Source: Roseateles sp.
GTDB lineage: Bacteria; Pseudomonadota; Gammaproteobacteria; Burkholderiales; Burkholderiaceae_C
Direction: 5' to 3'
Assembly (NCBI GenBank): GCA_019234295.1
Contig: JAFALK010000009.1
Location: 1 to 64,000, forward strand
Length of the DNA: 64,000 bases
Shown: positions 9,739 to 18,525 of the stretch, piece after piece
How positions within the stretch are numbered: the stretch's first letter is position 1
How the letters are laid out: each line of letters opens with the position of its first letter
Translations under genes and position numbers: made by a program
Notes under the pieces: generated by a model
What the model was told of the DNA's origin: nothing
What the model saw: the letters and a program-made list of their open reading frames with translations, nothing else
Database searches by the model: none

Positions 9739-11562
9739 CTAGAGGACCTTGTCGAGGAAGGCGGCGGTGCGCGCGTGCGACGGCGCGCTGAAGATCTGGT
9801 CCGGGCGGCCGATTTCGAGAATGCGGCCTTGCTCCATAAAGACGACGGTGTCGGCCACCTCGCGTGCAAAGCCGATCTCATGCGTGACGATCACCAGCGT
9901 CGTGCCCGAACGGGCCAACTCCTTGATCACGTCCAGCACTTCTCCCACCAGTTCTGGGTCGAGAGCCGAGGTGGGCTCGTCGAACAGCAGCACCTTGGGC
10001 TTCAGCGCCAGGGCGCGCGCAATTGCCACACGCTGCTGCTGGCCGCCCGAAAGCTGGCGCGGGTAGGCATCGGCCTTGTTTTCCAGACCGACGCGGGTCA
10101 GCAGTTCGCGGGCCAATTGCACGGCCTCGGCGCGAGGCAGGCCACGCACGGTGACCGGGGCCTCGATCAGGTTTTCCAGCACAGTCAGGTGCGGGAAGAG
10201 ATTGAAGTTCTGGAAAACCATGCCGACATCCGCGCGGCGGTGAAGCACCTCGCTCTCCGGCAGCTCGTACAGCGTGTCGCCCTGCTGGCGGTAGCCGATC
10301 AACTCGCCGTCCACGGTGATGAAGCCCTGGTCCACGCGCTCCAGGTGGTTGATGCTGCGCAGCAGCGTCGACTTTCCCGAGCCCGAGGGGCCGAGGATCA
10401 CCGTCACGGCCCCGGCCGGCACGGTGAGCGAGACCTGGTCCAGCACGCGCACGGCACCGTAGCTCTTGCTGACGCCGTGCACGCTGACCTCGCCGCCACG
10501 AACGCGGCCTGCAGCCCAACCCGGCGCGTCCGTTTTGGTTTCGTTCGACGCTTGCGCGGCCACTTCGACCGGCGCCTTGGCTGACGGTGCCGCAAGGCGG
10601 TCGCGCTTCAGCCGCTTGAAGAAGGAGTCGGGCTGGTTGCGCAGCGCACCGCGCGCGTAGTGGCGTTCGATCTGCTGCTGGACGAGCGTCAGCACCGTCA
10701 GGATCACGAGGTACCAGACGGTGGCCACCATCAGCAGCGGGATCACCTCCAGGTTGCGGCGGTAGATGATTTGAATTGTGTAGAACAGCTCGGGCAGCGC
10801 CAGGATGTAGACCACCGACGTGCCCTTGGCCAGGCCGATGATGGCGTTGAAGCCGTTCGGAAGGATGGAGCGCATCGCCTGCGGCAGGACGATCCGCAAG
10901 GCCTGACGGCGGCGCGAGAGGCCGAGTGCAGCAGCCGCTTCCTGCTGTCCCTGATCGACCGAGAGGATGCCGCCGCGGATGATCTCTGCCGAGTAGGCCG
11001 ATTGGTTCAAGGTCAGGCCGATGACGGCCGCCGCAAAGGGCCCGAGAAGCTGCGTGGTCGGATAAGAGAACCAGGTCCAGCCCGTCAACGGCACGCCGAG
11101 GGTGATGGTCTCGTACAGGTAACCCAAGTTGTTGATCAGCAGCAGCAGCACGATCGGCGGGATCGAGCGGAACAGCCACACATAGCCGAACGACAGGCCA
11201 GACAGCAGCGGCGAGCGCGACACCCGCGCCAATGCCAGCAAGGTGCCAAGCGAGAAGCCGAGCGCCGCGCCCAAGGCCGTCAGCAACAAGGTGCGCGCCA
11301 GGCCCGCCAGCACAGCCTCGTCGAAGAAATATTGCGCGAAGACGCTCCAGCCCCACCGCTCGTTCGTCAGCACCGAATGGAGTACCACGCCGATCACGAG
11401 GATCGCAAACACGGTGCCAGCGGTGCGCCAGGGGTAGCGCGCAGGGACCACGCGCAGGCGCGAATAGTCGGTGGGGGCATGCACGTTGCTGTGCGGGGTC
11501 AGCGAAGGGAGGTCGGCGGCAGACCCTTCGATGGAAAGCGTGGCGGAGGCAGAGGAAGTCAT
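9739..11562 (-). CDS. fused ABC transporter permease and ATPase, polar amino acid type
   Basis: This 607-residue protein joins an inner-membrane permease to its ATPase. Residues of about 45 to 310 form a HisM/GlnP-type permease with several hydrophobic helices and the EAA-like loop [21 protein letters not shown] linker of about 45 residues leads to a nucleotide-binding domain with Walker [10 protein letters not shown], the signature LSGGQQQR and Walker [15 protein letters not shown], of the GlnQ type. Such fusions are known in Pseudomonas and Burkholderiales; one polypeptide can dimerise to give a full transporter. Its start overlaps the acetyltransferase stop by four bases (ATGA), so translation is coupled. 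Confidence 0.92.
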   Translation of the reverse strand: MTSSASATLSIEGSAADLPSLTPHSNVHAPTDYSRLRVVPARYPWRTAGTVFAILVIGVVLHSVLTNERWGWSVFAQYFFDEAVLAGLARTLLLTALGAALGFSLGTLLALARVSRSPLLSGLSFGYVWLFRSIPPIVLLLLINNLGYLYETITLGVPLTGWTWFSYPTTQLLGPFAAAVIGLTLNQSAYSAEIIRGGILSVDQGQQEAAAALGLSRRRQALRIVLPQAMRSILPNGFNAIIGLAKGTSVVYILALPELFYTIQIIYRRNLEVIPLLMVATVWYLVILTVLTLVQQQIERHYARGALRNQPDSFFKRLKRDRLAAPSAKAPVEVAAQASNETKTDAPGWAAGRVRGGEVSVHGVSKSYGAVRVLDQVSLTVPAGAVTVILGPSGSGKSTLLRSINHLERVDQGFITVDGELIGYRQQGDTLYELPESEVLHRRADVGMVFQNFNLFPHLTVLENLIEAPVTVRGLPRAEAVQLARELLTRVGLENKADAYPRQLSGGQQQRVAIARALALKPKVLLFDEPTSALDPELVGEVLDVIKELARSGTTLVIVTHEIGFAREVADTVVFMEQGRILEIGRPDQIFSAPSHARTAAFLDKVL

Positions 11563-12116
11563 CGCAGGCTCAATTCCGGTTGTTGGAGCGACGGCGCCGC
11601 ACTCAGGCTCACGGGCAGCGTCAGGTGCTTCTCGAAGGGCAGGCTGCGCAAAGCTTCCAGATCGGCATCGGGCGCATAGAGCGCCGTGTAGCCGTGCTGC
11701 AGATAGAGGCCAACGGCTTCGGGTTGACGGAATCCCGTCGTGAGGAAGAAGCGCCTGTAGTTCTGCCGCAGCGCCTGCCTTTCCAGCTCGGCCAGCAGCC
11801 GCGATGCCAGACCCTGACGACGCAGGCGCTTGTCCGTCCAGACGCGCTTGACTTCGGCGGTGTGCGGATCCGGATGGCGCTTGAAGGCGCCGCCGGCAAT
11901 CGCGACGCCCTCGCGCATCAGCAGAACGAAACTGCCGCCCTGCGCGGGCGTGAACAGCGCGTCCGGATAGCGCGCCATCTCGGCCTCGGCCGATTCTCCA
12001 GCTTGTCTGAACAGTTCGCCGTAGCGACTCTCGTACTCGTGGCTCAACTCGTCGACCAGCGGCTTGGCGCGCGGGTCGGCCGGCACGGTATAGACGAACT
12101 CTTCCTGAAAGCTCAT
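11559..12116 (-). CDS. GNAT-family N-acetyltransferase
   Basis: This 185-residue protein is an acetyl-CoA-dependent acyltransferase. The A motif reads [21 protein letters not shown] (R/Q-x-x-G-x-A acetyl-CoA loop), preceded by a beta-bulge strand and followed by [21 protein letters not shown], typical of GNAT motif B. In the Bacillus ytmI and yxeL systems a GNAT enzyme N-acetylates S-modified cysteine before oxidation; the same neighbours occur here, so that role is inferred. It lies 22 bases after the M20 gene and overlaps the transporter gene start by four bases. Confidence 0.85.
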   Translation of the reverse strand: MSFQEEFVYTVPADPRAKPLVDELSHEYESRYGELFRQAGESAEAEMARYPDALFTPAQGGSFVLLMREGVAIAGGAFKRHPDPHTAEVKRVWTDKRLRRQGLASRLLAELERQALRQNYRRFFLTTGFRQPEAVGLYLQHGYTALYAPDADLEALRSLPFEKHLTLPVSLSAAPSLQQPELSLR

Positions 12117-12138
12117 GTGCTCTCCCTCTTGAAGCGAC

Positions 12139-13365
12139 TCAGGCCAGATAGCGCTCGGCCAGTCGCGCCCAGTAGGTCGCGGCCGTCGCCAGGACTTCGT
12201 CGTTGAAGTCGTACTTCGGGCTGTGCAGCGAGGCGCTCTCGCCGTTGCCGATGAACAGGTAGCTGCCCGGGCGCTTCTGCAGCATGTAGGCGAAGTCTTC
12301 GCTCGCCGTGCGGGCCCGGAAGTCGGCGTCGACCTTGTCGGCACCGAGCGTCTCCAGGGCCACCTCGCGGGCAAAGGCGGTTTCGGCCTCATGATTGATC
12401 ACGGCGGGATAGCCCCATTGGTAGACGACCTCCGCGGACGCCCCGAAGCTCGCCGCCTGCGACTTCGCGAGCGCGGGAATGCGCTGGCGCAGCACTTCGC
12501 GCACCTCGGGGCGGAAGGAACGCGCGGTGAGCTTGAGCTCCACGCTGTCCGGGATCACGTTGGCCGCGAAGCCACCATGGATCGAGCCCACCGTGACCAC
12601 GCCCATGTCCAGCGGATTCACGTTGCGCGACACGATGCTCTGCAGCGCCGTGATCAGATGTGCGCTCACCACGATCGGATCCACCGTCTCCTGCGGTTGA
12701 GCGCCATGGCCGCCCTTGCCATAGACGGTGATGGTGGCCTGGTCGACCGAAGCCATCGCCGGCCCGGCCACGCAGCCGAGATGCCCGGCATCAACGCAGG
12801 GCCAGTTGTGCATGCCGAACACGGCATCCACCGGGAAGCGCTCGAACAGCCCGTCAGCAATCATCTTCTTCGCGCCGCCGCCCATCTCCTCGGCCGGCTG
12901 GAAGATCAGCTGCAGCGTGCCATCGAACTCGCCGTGCTTTGCCAAGTAGTGGGCTGCCGCCAGCAGCGAGGCCGTGTGGCCATCGTGCCCGCAGGCGTGC
13001 ATCACGCCTTCGTTCACGCTGGCATAGGGAAGGCCCGTCGCTTCGACGATCGGCAGCGCGTCCATGTCAGCGCGCAGCCCCAGGCGCTTCTCGCCACTGC
13101 CGCGCCTCAGCGTGCCGACCACGCCCGTGGTGGCGATGCCGGTCGTCACCTCATACCCCCAGGCGCTCAGGCGTTCGGCCACCAGCGCGGCGGTGCGGGT
13201 CTCCTTGAACGCCAATTCGGGATGCTGGTGGATGTCGCGGCGCAGGGCGATGAACTCATCGATGCCAGAAGCGATCACGCGCCCGATGCGATCGCTGGCC
13301 TCGCGCGCCAAGGTCTGTGCCAGCGACGGTGCCTGGTTGAAGACGCGTCCGTCGTCGGCTCCCAT
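12139..13365 (-). CDS. M20-family amidohydrolase/deacylase (hippurate hydrolase-like)
   Basis: This 408-residue metallopeptidase of subfamily M20D removes N-acyl groups from amino acids or peptides. It shows IDEFIALRRDIHQHPELAFKE at the start of the domain, the metal-site motif HACGHDGH, the catalytic QPAEE, and the dimerisation-domain pattern GKGGHGAQPQ. The C-terminal metal-ligand region is SLHSPKYDFND. In the Bacillus S-modified cysteine pathway the equivalent enzyme (YxeP/YtnL) deacetylates the product after C-S cleavage. The start codon overlaps the stop codon of the upstream monooxygenase (ATGA at 13363-13367 on the minus strand). Confidence 0.9.
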   Translation of the reverse strand: MGADDGRVFNQAPSLAQTLAREASDRIGRVIASGIDEFIALRRDIHQHPELAFKETRTAALVAERLSAWGYEVTTGIATTGVVGTLRRGSGEKRLGLRADMDALPIVEATGLPYASVNEGVMHACGHDGHTASLLAAAHYLAKHGEFDGTLQLIFQPAEEMGGGAKKMIADGLFERFPVDAVFGMHNWPCVDAGHLGCVAGPAMASVDQATITVYGKGGHGAQPQETVDPIVVSAHLITALQSIVSRNVNPLDMGVVTVGSIHGGFAANVIPDSVELKLTARSFRPEVREVLRQRIPALAKSQAASFGASAEVVYQWGYPAVINHEAETAFAREVALETLGADKVDADFRARTASEDFAYMLQKRPGSYLFIGNGESASLHSPKYDFNDEVLATAATYWARLAERYLA

Positions 13366-14717
13366 CAGGCGGCCTCGGCAACTGCGGGTTGCGCGTCCGC
13401 CGAGCTGTAACGGCTGGCCTTGCGCGGCAGACCGAGGTGCTCGCGCAACGTGGCGCCGGCCAGCTGGCGGTCGTAGCGGCCGCGTGCTTCCAGTGCGGGG
13501 ATGACGAAATCGATGAAGTCCTGCAGACCCTGCGCCTGCACCGGGAAGCCGAGGATGAAGCCGTCGACCGCTTCCTCGTCCACCCAGCGGATGATCTCTT
13601 CGGCAATACGCTCGCCGCTGCCCACGAACTGCGAAGCCGGCGTGGCGGATTCGAAGGCCACCTGCCGCAGCGTCAGGCCCCTCTCCTTGGCATTGGCCTT
13701 GATGCGGTCGGTGGTGGACTGGAAGCTGTTCTTGCCGATGTCGCCCAGCTCGGGGAAGGGGCCGTCCAGCGGATATTGGCTGAAGTCGTGGTGATCGAAG
13801 AAGCGGCCCAGGTAGGCCAGCGCATCCTCGATGCTCAGCAACTCGCGGATCTGCTGGTACTTCTCCTGCGCCTCTTCGTCGGTAGCGGCAACCACGGGCC
13901 CAATGCCGGGGAAGATCTTCACGTCGTCCACCGCGCGGCCGTGCACCACGGCGCTGTTGCGCACCTGATTGCGGAACTTGCGCGTCTCCGCAAGGTTCGG
14001 CGAGTGGGTGAATACCGCGTCCGCATATTTACCGGCCAGCGAGATGCCGGCCTCCGAGGAACCCGCCTGGAAGATCACCGGCTGCCCTTGTGGAGAACGG
14101 CCGATGTTCAGCGGCCCGGCCACCTTGAAGAAGCGGCCCTCGTGATCGAGCGTGTGCAGCTTGGCTGGGTCGAAGAACACGCCGGTCTCGCGGTTGCGAA
14201 TGATGGCGTCGTCGTCCCAGCTGTCCCACAGGCCCTGGGCAACCTGCAGGTACTCGTCCGCAATCTCGTAACGCAACGCGTGGTCGGGGTGCTCGCGGTT
14301 GTAGTTCTTGGCCGATCCTTCCAGAGGTGTCGTCACCACGTTCCAGCCGGCGCGGCCGCCGCTGATGAGGTCCAGCGAGGCGAACTGGCGAGCCACCGTG
14401 AAGGGGTCGGAGTAGCTGGTGCTGACCGTGCCGGCCAGGCCGATCTTCGTTGTGCTCGTGGCCAGCGCAGACAGGATGGTCAACGGCTCGAATCGGTTCA
14501 GGAAGTGCGGAATCGACTTCTCGTTGATATAGAGGCCGTCGGCCACGAAAGCGAAGGCGATGCCCGCGGCTTCGGCCTTCCTCGTCGTCTCCACGATGAA
14601 GTTCAGATTGACGCTGGCGTCGGCCGGGCCCGCAGGATGGCGCCACGAATTCATGTGGCCGCCGGCACCATGCAACATGATGCCGAAGGTGATGTGGCGG
14701 GTGGGGGCGTGGGTCAT
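13365..14717 (-). CDS. NtaA/SnaA/DszA-family FMNH2-dependent monooxygenase
   Basis: This 450-residue flavin monooxygenase belongs to the nitrilotriacetate/dibenzothiophene-sulfone group, which splits C-N or C-S bonds using reduced flavin from a partner reductase. Recognisable parts are MLHGAGGHMNSWRHP at the N-terminus, LISGGRAGWNVVTTPLEGSAKNYNRE in the middle and VIFQAGSSEAGISLAGKYADAVF. The Bacillus YtnJ/YxeK monooxygenases that oxidise N-acetyl S-modified cysteines belong to this family. The ATG at 14717 was chosen because it starts the conserved domain; further upstream sequence overlaps the neighbouring gene. It is coupled to the M20 gene downstream. Confidence 0.9.
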   Translation of the reverse strand: MTHAPTRHITFGIMLHGAGGHMNSWRHPAGPADASVNLNFIVETTRKAEAAGIAFAFVADGLYINEKSIPHFLNRFEPLTILSALATSTTKIGLAGTVSTSYSDPFTVARQFASLDLISGGRAGWNVVTTPLEGSAKNYNREHPDHALRYEIADEYLQVAQGLWDSWDDDAIIRNRETGVFFDPAKLHTLDHEGRFFKVAGPLNIGRSPQGQPVIFQAGSSEAGISLAGKYADAVFTHSPNLAETRKFRNQVRNSAVVHGRAVDDVKIFPGIGPVVAATDEEAQEKYQQIRELLSIEDALAYLGRFFDHHDFSQYPLDGPFPELGDIGKNSFQSTTDRIKANAKERGLTLRQVAFESATPASQFVGSGERIAEEIIRWVDEEAVDGFILGFPVQAQGLQDFIDFVIPALEARGRYDRQLAGATLREHLGLPRKASRYSSADAQPAVAEAA

Positions 14718-14739
14718 GGCTTGGATTTCCTTTGAAGGT

Positions 14740-15744
14740 TCAGTTCGCGGCTGCGGGCACCAGGGCGCCGGCCAGCAGTTCGATGGAGGTGAGTCGGGCG
14801 GCGTAGTCGGGGACCGGCATCTCGACGAGGAACTCGTCAACGCCGTGGCGCTCGTGCAATGCATCCAACTCTGCGCGCACCTGTTCGGCAGTCCCGGCGA
14901 TGACGTGGGGCGTCAGCAGCTCGGTGCGGTATGCGGTGTCACCCACGGCATGCGCGAATTCAGCGGCAGCTTCCTGCGTCGGCAGGTTGACGCTCTGCCC
15001 CGTGGACAGATGCAGCTTGACCATCTGCTTGGCTCCGGCGAGCCTTTGCGCCTCCTCTTGCGTCTCGGCAACAAAGGCGAACAAGGCCAGCAACGGCGAT
15101 CGACCGCTGGCTTCGCGGAAGACCCGGAGCGAACGCGACACGTTGACCGGATCACCATTGAAGTGCCCTGCATAACAGAAGTCCCAGCCCAGGCGGGCCG
15201 CAGTCTCCGCGCTACCCGTGCTCGCGCCCAGCAGAATGCGTGCCGGTGGCAGGGGTGGAACCGGGTGAGCGATAGCGCCAGCCAGCGGGTGCTCTTCGGG
15301 CAGTGAATCGTCCAGGAAGTGGCCGAGCTCAGCGAGCAGGTCATCGAAGGCCGTCGGCCTTTGCTTGTCATGCCGCGACTGGAGCGCACGAGTCGTCGCT
15401 GGCAGGCCACCGGGTGCCTTGCCCACACCCAGGTCCACGCGGCCAGGTGCCAGCGAGGCCAACAACTTGAAGGTCTCTGCGACTTTGAAGGGGCTGTAGT
15501 GCTGCAGCATCACACCGCCAGAGCCCACGCGAATACTGCTGGTGCGAGCCAGCAGATACGCTATGAGGATCTCCGGTGCGACACCCGCCAGTTGATGGTT
15601 TCCATGGTGCTCGTTCAACCAGAAGCGGTAATAGCCCAAGGCTTCAGCACGCTGCGCCAGTTGCGTCGTGCGATGCAGGGCCTCGGCCGCTGTGGAGCCT
15701 TGCGGAATGAGGCTCTTCTCGAGGAGTGAGAGTCGGTACGTCAT
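14740..15744 (-). CDS. LLM-class flavin-dependent oxidoreductase, MsnO8-like
   Basis: This 334-residue luciferase-like protein is the first gene of the eight-gene minus-strand operon. It starts MTYRLSLLEKSLIPQG, the usual opening of the MsnO8/YtmO-like subfamily, and shows YYRFWLNEHHGN, GSGGVMLQHYSPFKVAE and APGRVDLGVGKAPG. Family members oxidise small organosulfur or other substrates with FMNH2. The stop codon is 22 bases from the DszA-like monooxygenase start. The promoter must lie in 15745-15983, where catATG-like repeats are seen but no certain element. Confidence 0.87.
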   Translation of the reverse strand: MTYRLSLLEKSLIPQGSTAAEALHRTTQLAQRAEALGYYRFWLNEHHGNHQLAGVAPEILIAYLLARTSSIRVGSGGVMLQHYSPFKVAETFKLLASLAPGRVDLGVGKAPGGLPATTRALQSRHDKQRPTAFDDLLAELGHFLDDSLPEEHPLAGAIAHPVPPLPPARILLGASTGSAETAARLGWDFCYAGHFNGDPVNVSRSLRVFREASGRSPLLALFAFVAETQEEAQRLAGAKQMVKLHLSTGQSVNLPTQEAAAEFAHAVGDTAYRTELLTPHVIAGTAEQVRAELDALHERHGVDEFLVEMPVPDYAARLTSIELLAGALVPAAAN

Positions 15745-15983
15745 GGGCTGAAGCGAAGCGAGGCGTGATCGAACTTGATAACTGCGGGGTGCATGTGCGT
15801 GTAGATATGGGTGGGTGTTCGGCCCATTCTGGTTTCAACATTCACCGCACAGAAGCTCGTTCTTCGTATGTTCATATGCAGTGGCGCCGTGAGCAAACCG
15901 CATATGCATCCGCTTATTTCGCATTCGGATCCTGGCGCCATTCCTCATAGGCTTGGCCCACCGATTTCTTTGAAAGGTGATGC
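15745..15983. promoter_or_regulatory. divergent intergenic region of the organosulfur operon
   Basis: This 239-base gap separates the leftward operon from the rightward DUF3088 gene and must hold at least one promoter. It is AT-richer than its surroundings and contains repeated CATATG-type words (near 15872 and 15901). LysR regulators of the CysB/Cbl type control such operons in relatives, but I cannot identify a sure site or a regulator gene nearby. Confidence 0.35.
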
Positions 15984-16328
15984 GTGAGTCGTGATCGATT
16001 GCTGCTGTTCCAGCCTGGATTTGTGGACGAAAAGCACCCGGGGGAAAGGTTCGTCTGCCCTCACGGCCTGTCCATCGAAGGCCTTCTCTCATCTGCGCCT
16101 GATCGTGCCGCCCGGCTAGACATCGAACGTCTGCCGTACCCGCGCCCAAGACCCGTCGTGATCGATGCGCTGGACGAACACCACCAGGGATTGCCAGTAC
16201 TTCTCCTGGGCGACGAATACCCTGTGCCAGAAGATGCGAAGGTGCTCGGTTCGCAAGCCTTCGTCACCGACACGCAGCGCATCCTGTCGCTGCTGGCTGA
16301 ACGGCATGGCTTTCCAAAGGTGCATTGA
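15984..16328 (+). CDS. DUF3088 domain protein
   Basis: This 114-residue soluble protein matches the DUF3088 pattern: it opens MSRDRLLLFQPGFVDEKHPGERFVCPHG, followed by IEGLLSSAPDRAARLDIERLPYPRPRPVVIDAL and LPVLLLGDE. The layout resembles a thioredoxin-fold-like domain, but function is unknown. The GTG at 15984 is preceded by AAAGGTG, a plausible ribosome site. It diverges from the organosulfur operon; nothing links it to that operon other than position. Confidence 0.75.
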   Translation: MSRDRLLLFQPGFVDEKHPGERFVCPHGLSIEGLLSSAPDRAARLDIERLPYPRPRPVVIDALDEHHQGLPVLLLGDEYPVPEDAKVLGSQAFVTDTQRILSLLAERHGFPKVH

Positions 16329-16458
16329 CCGGTCATTGCGGGACCCACTCGCAAATCACTGAGCGCCGGCATTTCCTCGCGCGCTCTGGAGGACCGATCC
16401 CGCAGCCTACGCTGTTGCGCTTCATTGAAGCTGCACGCTGGCCCCCATTGCTTCGCTC

Positions 16459-17004
16459 ATGGACCTGCGTGTGCGCAACGCACTGTCGGAACGCAGGTAC
16501 CACGGCAGCTACCAGCGGATCGCGGAGCTGCTGGCCTACCTTCAGCTTCCCGCCGAAAACCTTCACCGATTCTTCGAGCAGGTCGCCTTGAGCGTGATGG
16601 TCCGAAATGGCGACGGTCACTTGAAGAACTTCGCGGTGACGTATGGCAAAGGCGAGGCGCCGTCACTGTCGCCGCTCTTCGACGTGGTGACTGCTGCCGT
16701 CTACACCTACACCCGCTACGTGGGTGACATCGAACACACAGATCGAACGATGGCGCTCAAGCTCTTCGCAGGCAAGCACCACTCGAAGGCTTACCCGACC
16801 ACCGAGGAACTGATGCGGTTTGGCACAGAGGTGTGCGGTGTGGTGCGGCCTGGGTCCACCCTGCAACGTATTGCGCAGGCCATGCAGGAGACGCTAGACG
16901 ATGCGAAGGGCGACTCGCGAATTCCTGCTGACTTGTTGGCCAAGATGGAGCCGGTTTGGCAGAACGGCATGACATACGCACCTCGGGAGCAGCGCTCCGC
17001 TTGA
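16459..17004 (+). pseudogene. hipA kinase remnant (C-terminal part only)
   Basis: HipA proteins are Ser/Thr kinases of about 400-440 residues that pair with the HipB antitoxin. Only the C-terminal 181 residues remain here, with the catalytic-loop-like RNGDGHLKNFAVTY and the following SPLFDVVTAAVY (DFG-like metal site). The N-subdomain and ATP-loop are missing, and no HipB gene is upstream. Bases 16329-16458 contain no intact in-frame continuation. It is best read as a decayed toxin gene; if translated, it would lack the N-lobe and should be inactive. Confidence 0.65.
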
Positions 17005-17144
17005 GAACTCGCATCGAGTCGCAAGGCCGTCGCCGAAGATCCTCTTGCCGGAAGTGCCGTCGCTCAGATGTCCAGCACCTGGCGTTTTGCATCGACCGGT
17101 TGGATCCGCGGTTGCGTCCCGCCGATCACGGCGGCCCGCTGCTT

Positions 17145-17161
17145 GCACAGCAATGGTGCAG
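17145..17161. promoter_or_regulatory. NtrC-type enhancer site
   Basis: The 17-bp sequence TGCACAGCAATGGTGCA fits the NtrC consensus TGCACY-N4-TGGTGCA at every position but one. It lies about 105-120 bp upstream of the sigma-54 promoter at 17267, the usual enhancer distance. A weaker half-site (GCACC at 17167-17171) follows. This places the guanidine operon under nitrogen control. Confidence 0.75.
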
Positions 17162-17204
17162 CGACGCACCTGATATTGCACCCTTGCATTCGGTCGGGCA
17201 TGTC

Positions 17205-17214
17205 CCCCCCCCCC
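17205..17214. repeat. run of ten cytosines
   Basis: A homopolymer of ten C residues sits between the NtrC-type site and the sigma-54 promoter. Such tracts can change length by slippage; because enhancer spacing is flexible, the effect on expression is probably mild. It may also be a sequencing weak point. Confidence 0.8.
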
Positions 17215-17266
17215 TGCGCTCCAGTCGAATCGCATCAAGTGACATCCTGAAGCCGTCCCCGTTTGC

Positions 17267-17281
17267 TGGCCCAATTGTTGC
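17267..17281 (+). promoter_or_regulatory. sigma-54 promoter of the guanidine operon
   Basis: TGGCCCAATTGTTGC followed by T matches the -24/-12 pattern TGGCAC-N5-TTGC with the invariant GG and GC separated by exactly ten bases. One base differs from consensus in the -24 box. The expected start of transcription is about 17293, just before the inverted repeat at 17296-17323 and about 50 bases before the first gene. Confidence 0.75.
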
Positions 17282-17295
17282 TACTGGAGTTGAAA

Positions 17296-17323
17296 GTATT
17301 ACGTTTTATCAATTTCGTAATAA
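17296..17323. promoter_or_regulatory. NikR-like operator (inverted repeat)
   Basis: GTATTAC, 14 bases, then GTAATAA form a near-perfect inverted repeat (TATTACG/CGTAATA, seven bases each arm). Variant NikR-family operators described in prokaryotes have the form GTRTTAY-N12 to N14-RTAAYAC. The site overlaps or directly follows the predicted transcription start, where a repressor would block. The operon encodes a NikR-like protein at 22195-22650, so autoregulation is inferred. Confidence 0.65.
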
Positions 17324-17343
17324 TTTCAAATGAGGAATGACTG

Positions 17344-18333
17344 ATGGCAGCAAGTTACTGGTCTCGGCGCTCGATTGCCGCGGCGGCCCTGTTTGCTTCG
17401 GCGATGTTTTGCGTCACGGCGCAAGCAGCCCAACCCTTGAAAATTGGTTATAGCGATTGGCCTGGATGGGTGGCCTGGCAGATTGCCATCGACAAGGGAT
17501 GGTTCAAGGAAGCGGGGGTGGAGGTGCGTTTCGAGTGGTTCGACTACTCGGCCTCGATGGACGCCTACACCGCCGGAAAACTCGATGCGGTCAACATGAC
17601 CAACGGCGATGCCTTGGTCACCGGCGCGGGCGGGGCCAAGAGCGTCATGGTGCTGGTCACAGACTATTCCAACGGCAATGACATTCTGGCCGCCAAGCCA
17701 GGCATCAAGACGGTGGCAGATCTGAAGGGCAAGAAAGTCGCCGTGGAACGCGGCCTGGTGGAACACTTGCTCTTGCTCAATGCGCTGAAGAAGGCAGGCC
17801 TGACGGAGTCCGACGTCACCTTGGTGAATGTCAAGACCAATGAAATCCCACAGACACTTGCGGCCAAGGACGTGTCCGCGGCGGGGGCCTGGCAACCCAT
17901 AGCGGGCGAAGCGCTCAAGGCGGTCCCCGGTGCCAGGGCCATCTACACCTCCGCCGACGAACCCGGCCTCATTTACGACGTGCTTGCGGTCAATCCCGCC
18001 AGTGCGAAGGCGCGCCGCACCGATTGGCAAAAAGTTGTGCAGGTATGGGGCCGCGTAGTGGCGTATATCGAAGATCCCAAATCCCAGGCGGACGCGGTCA
18101 GGATCATGGCGGCCAGGTCGGGCGTCAGCCCCGCCGAGTATCTGCCCTTGCTGAAGGGAACGAAGTTGCTCAGCCTGGATGCTGGCAAGAAGGCCTACAT
18201 CAAGGCCGCAGGTTTCGGCTCCCTGTACGGATCCACCAAGATTGTTGACGCCTTCAATGTGGCCAACCAGGTCTACAAGGCGCCTGAGAAGTTGGACAGC
18301 TATATGGACCCGTCCTTCACCATCGGCCCGTAA
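17344..18333 (+). CDS. ABC transporter substrate-binding protein, NitT/TauT type (guanidine/urea module)
   Basis: This 329-residue periplasmic binding protein has a signal peptide ending around VTAQA and a mature start [32 protein letters not shown], characteristic of the NMT1/TauA group. It is the first gene after the sigma-54 promoter and NikR-like operator, and its permease and ATPase lie two and three genes downstream. Together they form an importer for guanidine, urea or a related compound, inferred from the enzymes encoded beside it. The ATG at 17344 has GAGGAATG nearby as ribosome site. A 192-base gap follows before the hydrolase gene. Confidence 0.88.
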   Translation: MAASYWSRRSIAAAALFASAMFCVTAQAAQPLKIGYSDWPGWVAWQIAIDKGWFKEAGVEVRFEWFDYSASMDAYTAGKLDAVNMTNGDALVTGAGGAKSVMVLVTDYSNGNDILAAKPGIKTVADLKGKKVAVERGLVEHLLLLNALKKAGLTESDVTLVNVKTNEIPQTLAAKDVSAAGAWQPIAGEALKAVPGARAIYTSADEPGLIYDVLAVNPASAKARRTDWQKVVQVWGRVVAYIEDPKSQADAVRIMAARSGVSPAEYLPLLKGTKLLSLDAGKKAYIKAAGFGSLYGSTKIVDAFNVANQVYKAPEKLDSYMDPSFTIGP

Positions 18334-18525
18334 GCGCGGCGAGCCAGCAGGAGGTCGTATTGGCCCCGCCTGTTTTGAGCTGCAGCTGCGCCCTCATTCG
18401 CATCATGCTTCGACGCCTTGATGGTGAGCCCCCGTGTCTTTGGCGCCTCCAAGCGTCTGGGCGGCGATCCGCGTGTGTTGGCGATTGACGTGCGCCAGAT
18501 TGATTGCAAGATTGGAAATGGAAGA

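Noticed and set aside
16459-17004. An active HipBA toxin-antitoxin system
   Set aside because: Only the C-terminal half of HipA remains, with no ATP-loop and no HipB gene.
17005-17343. A guanidine riboswitch before the ABC-importer operon
   Set aside because: Neither the ykkC blocks nor paired ACGR hairpins are present; control there appears to be by NtrC/sigma-54 and the NikR-like operator.
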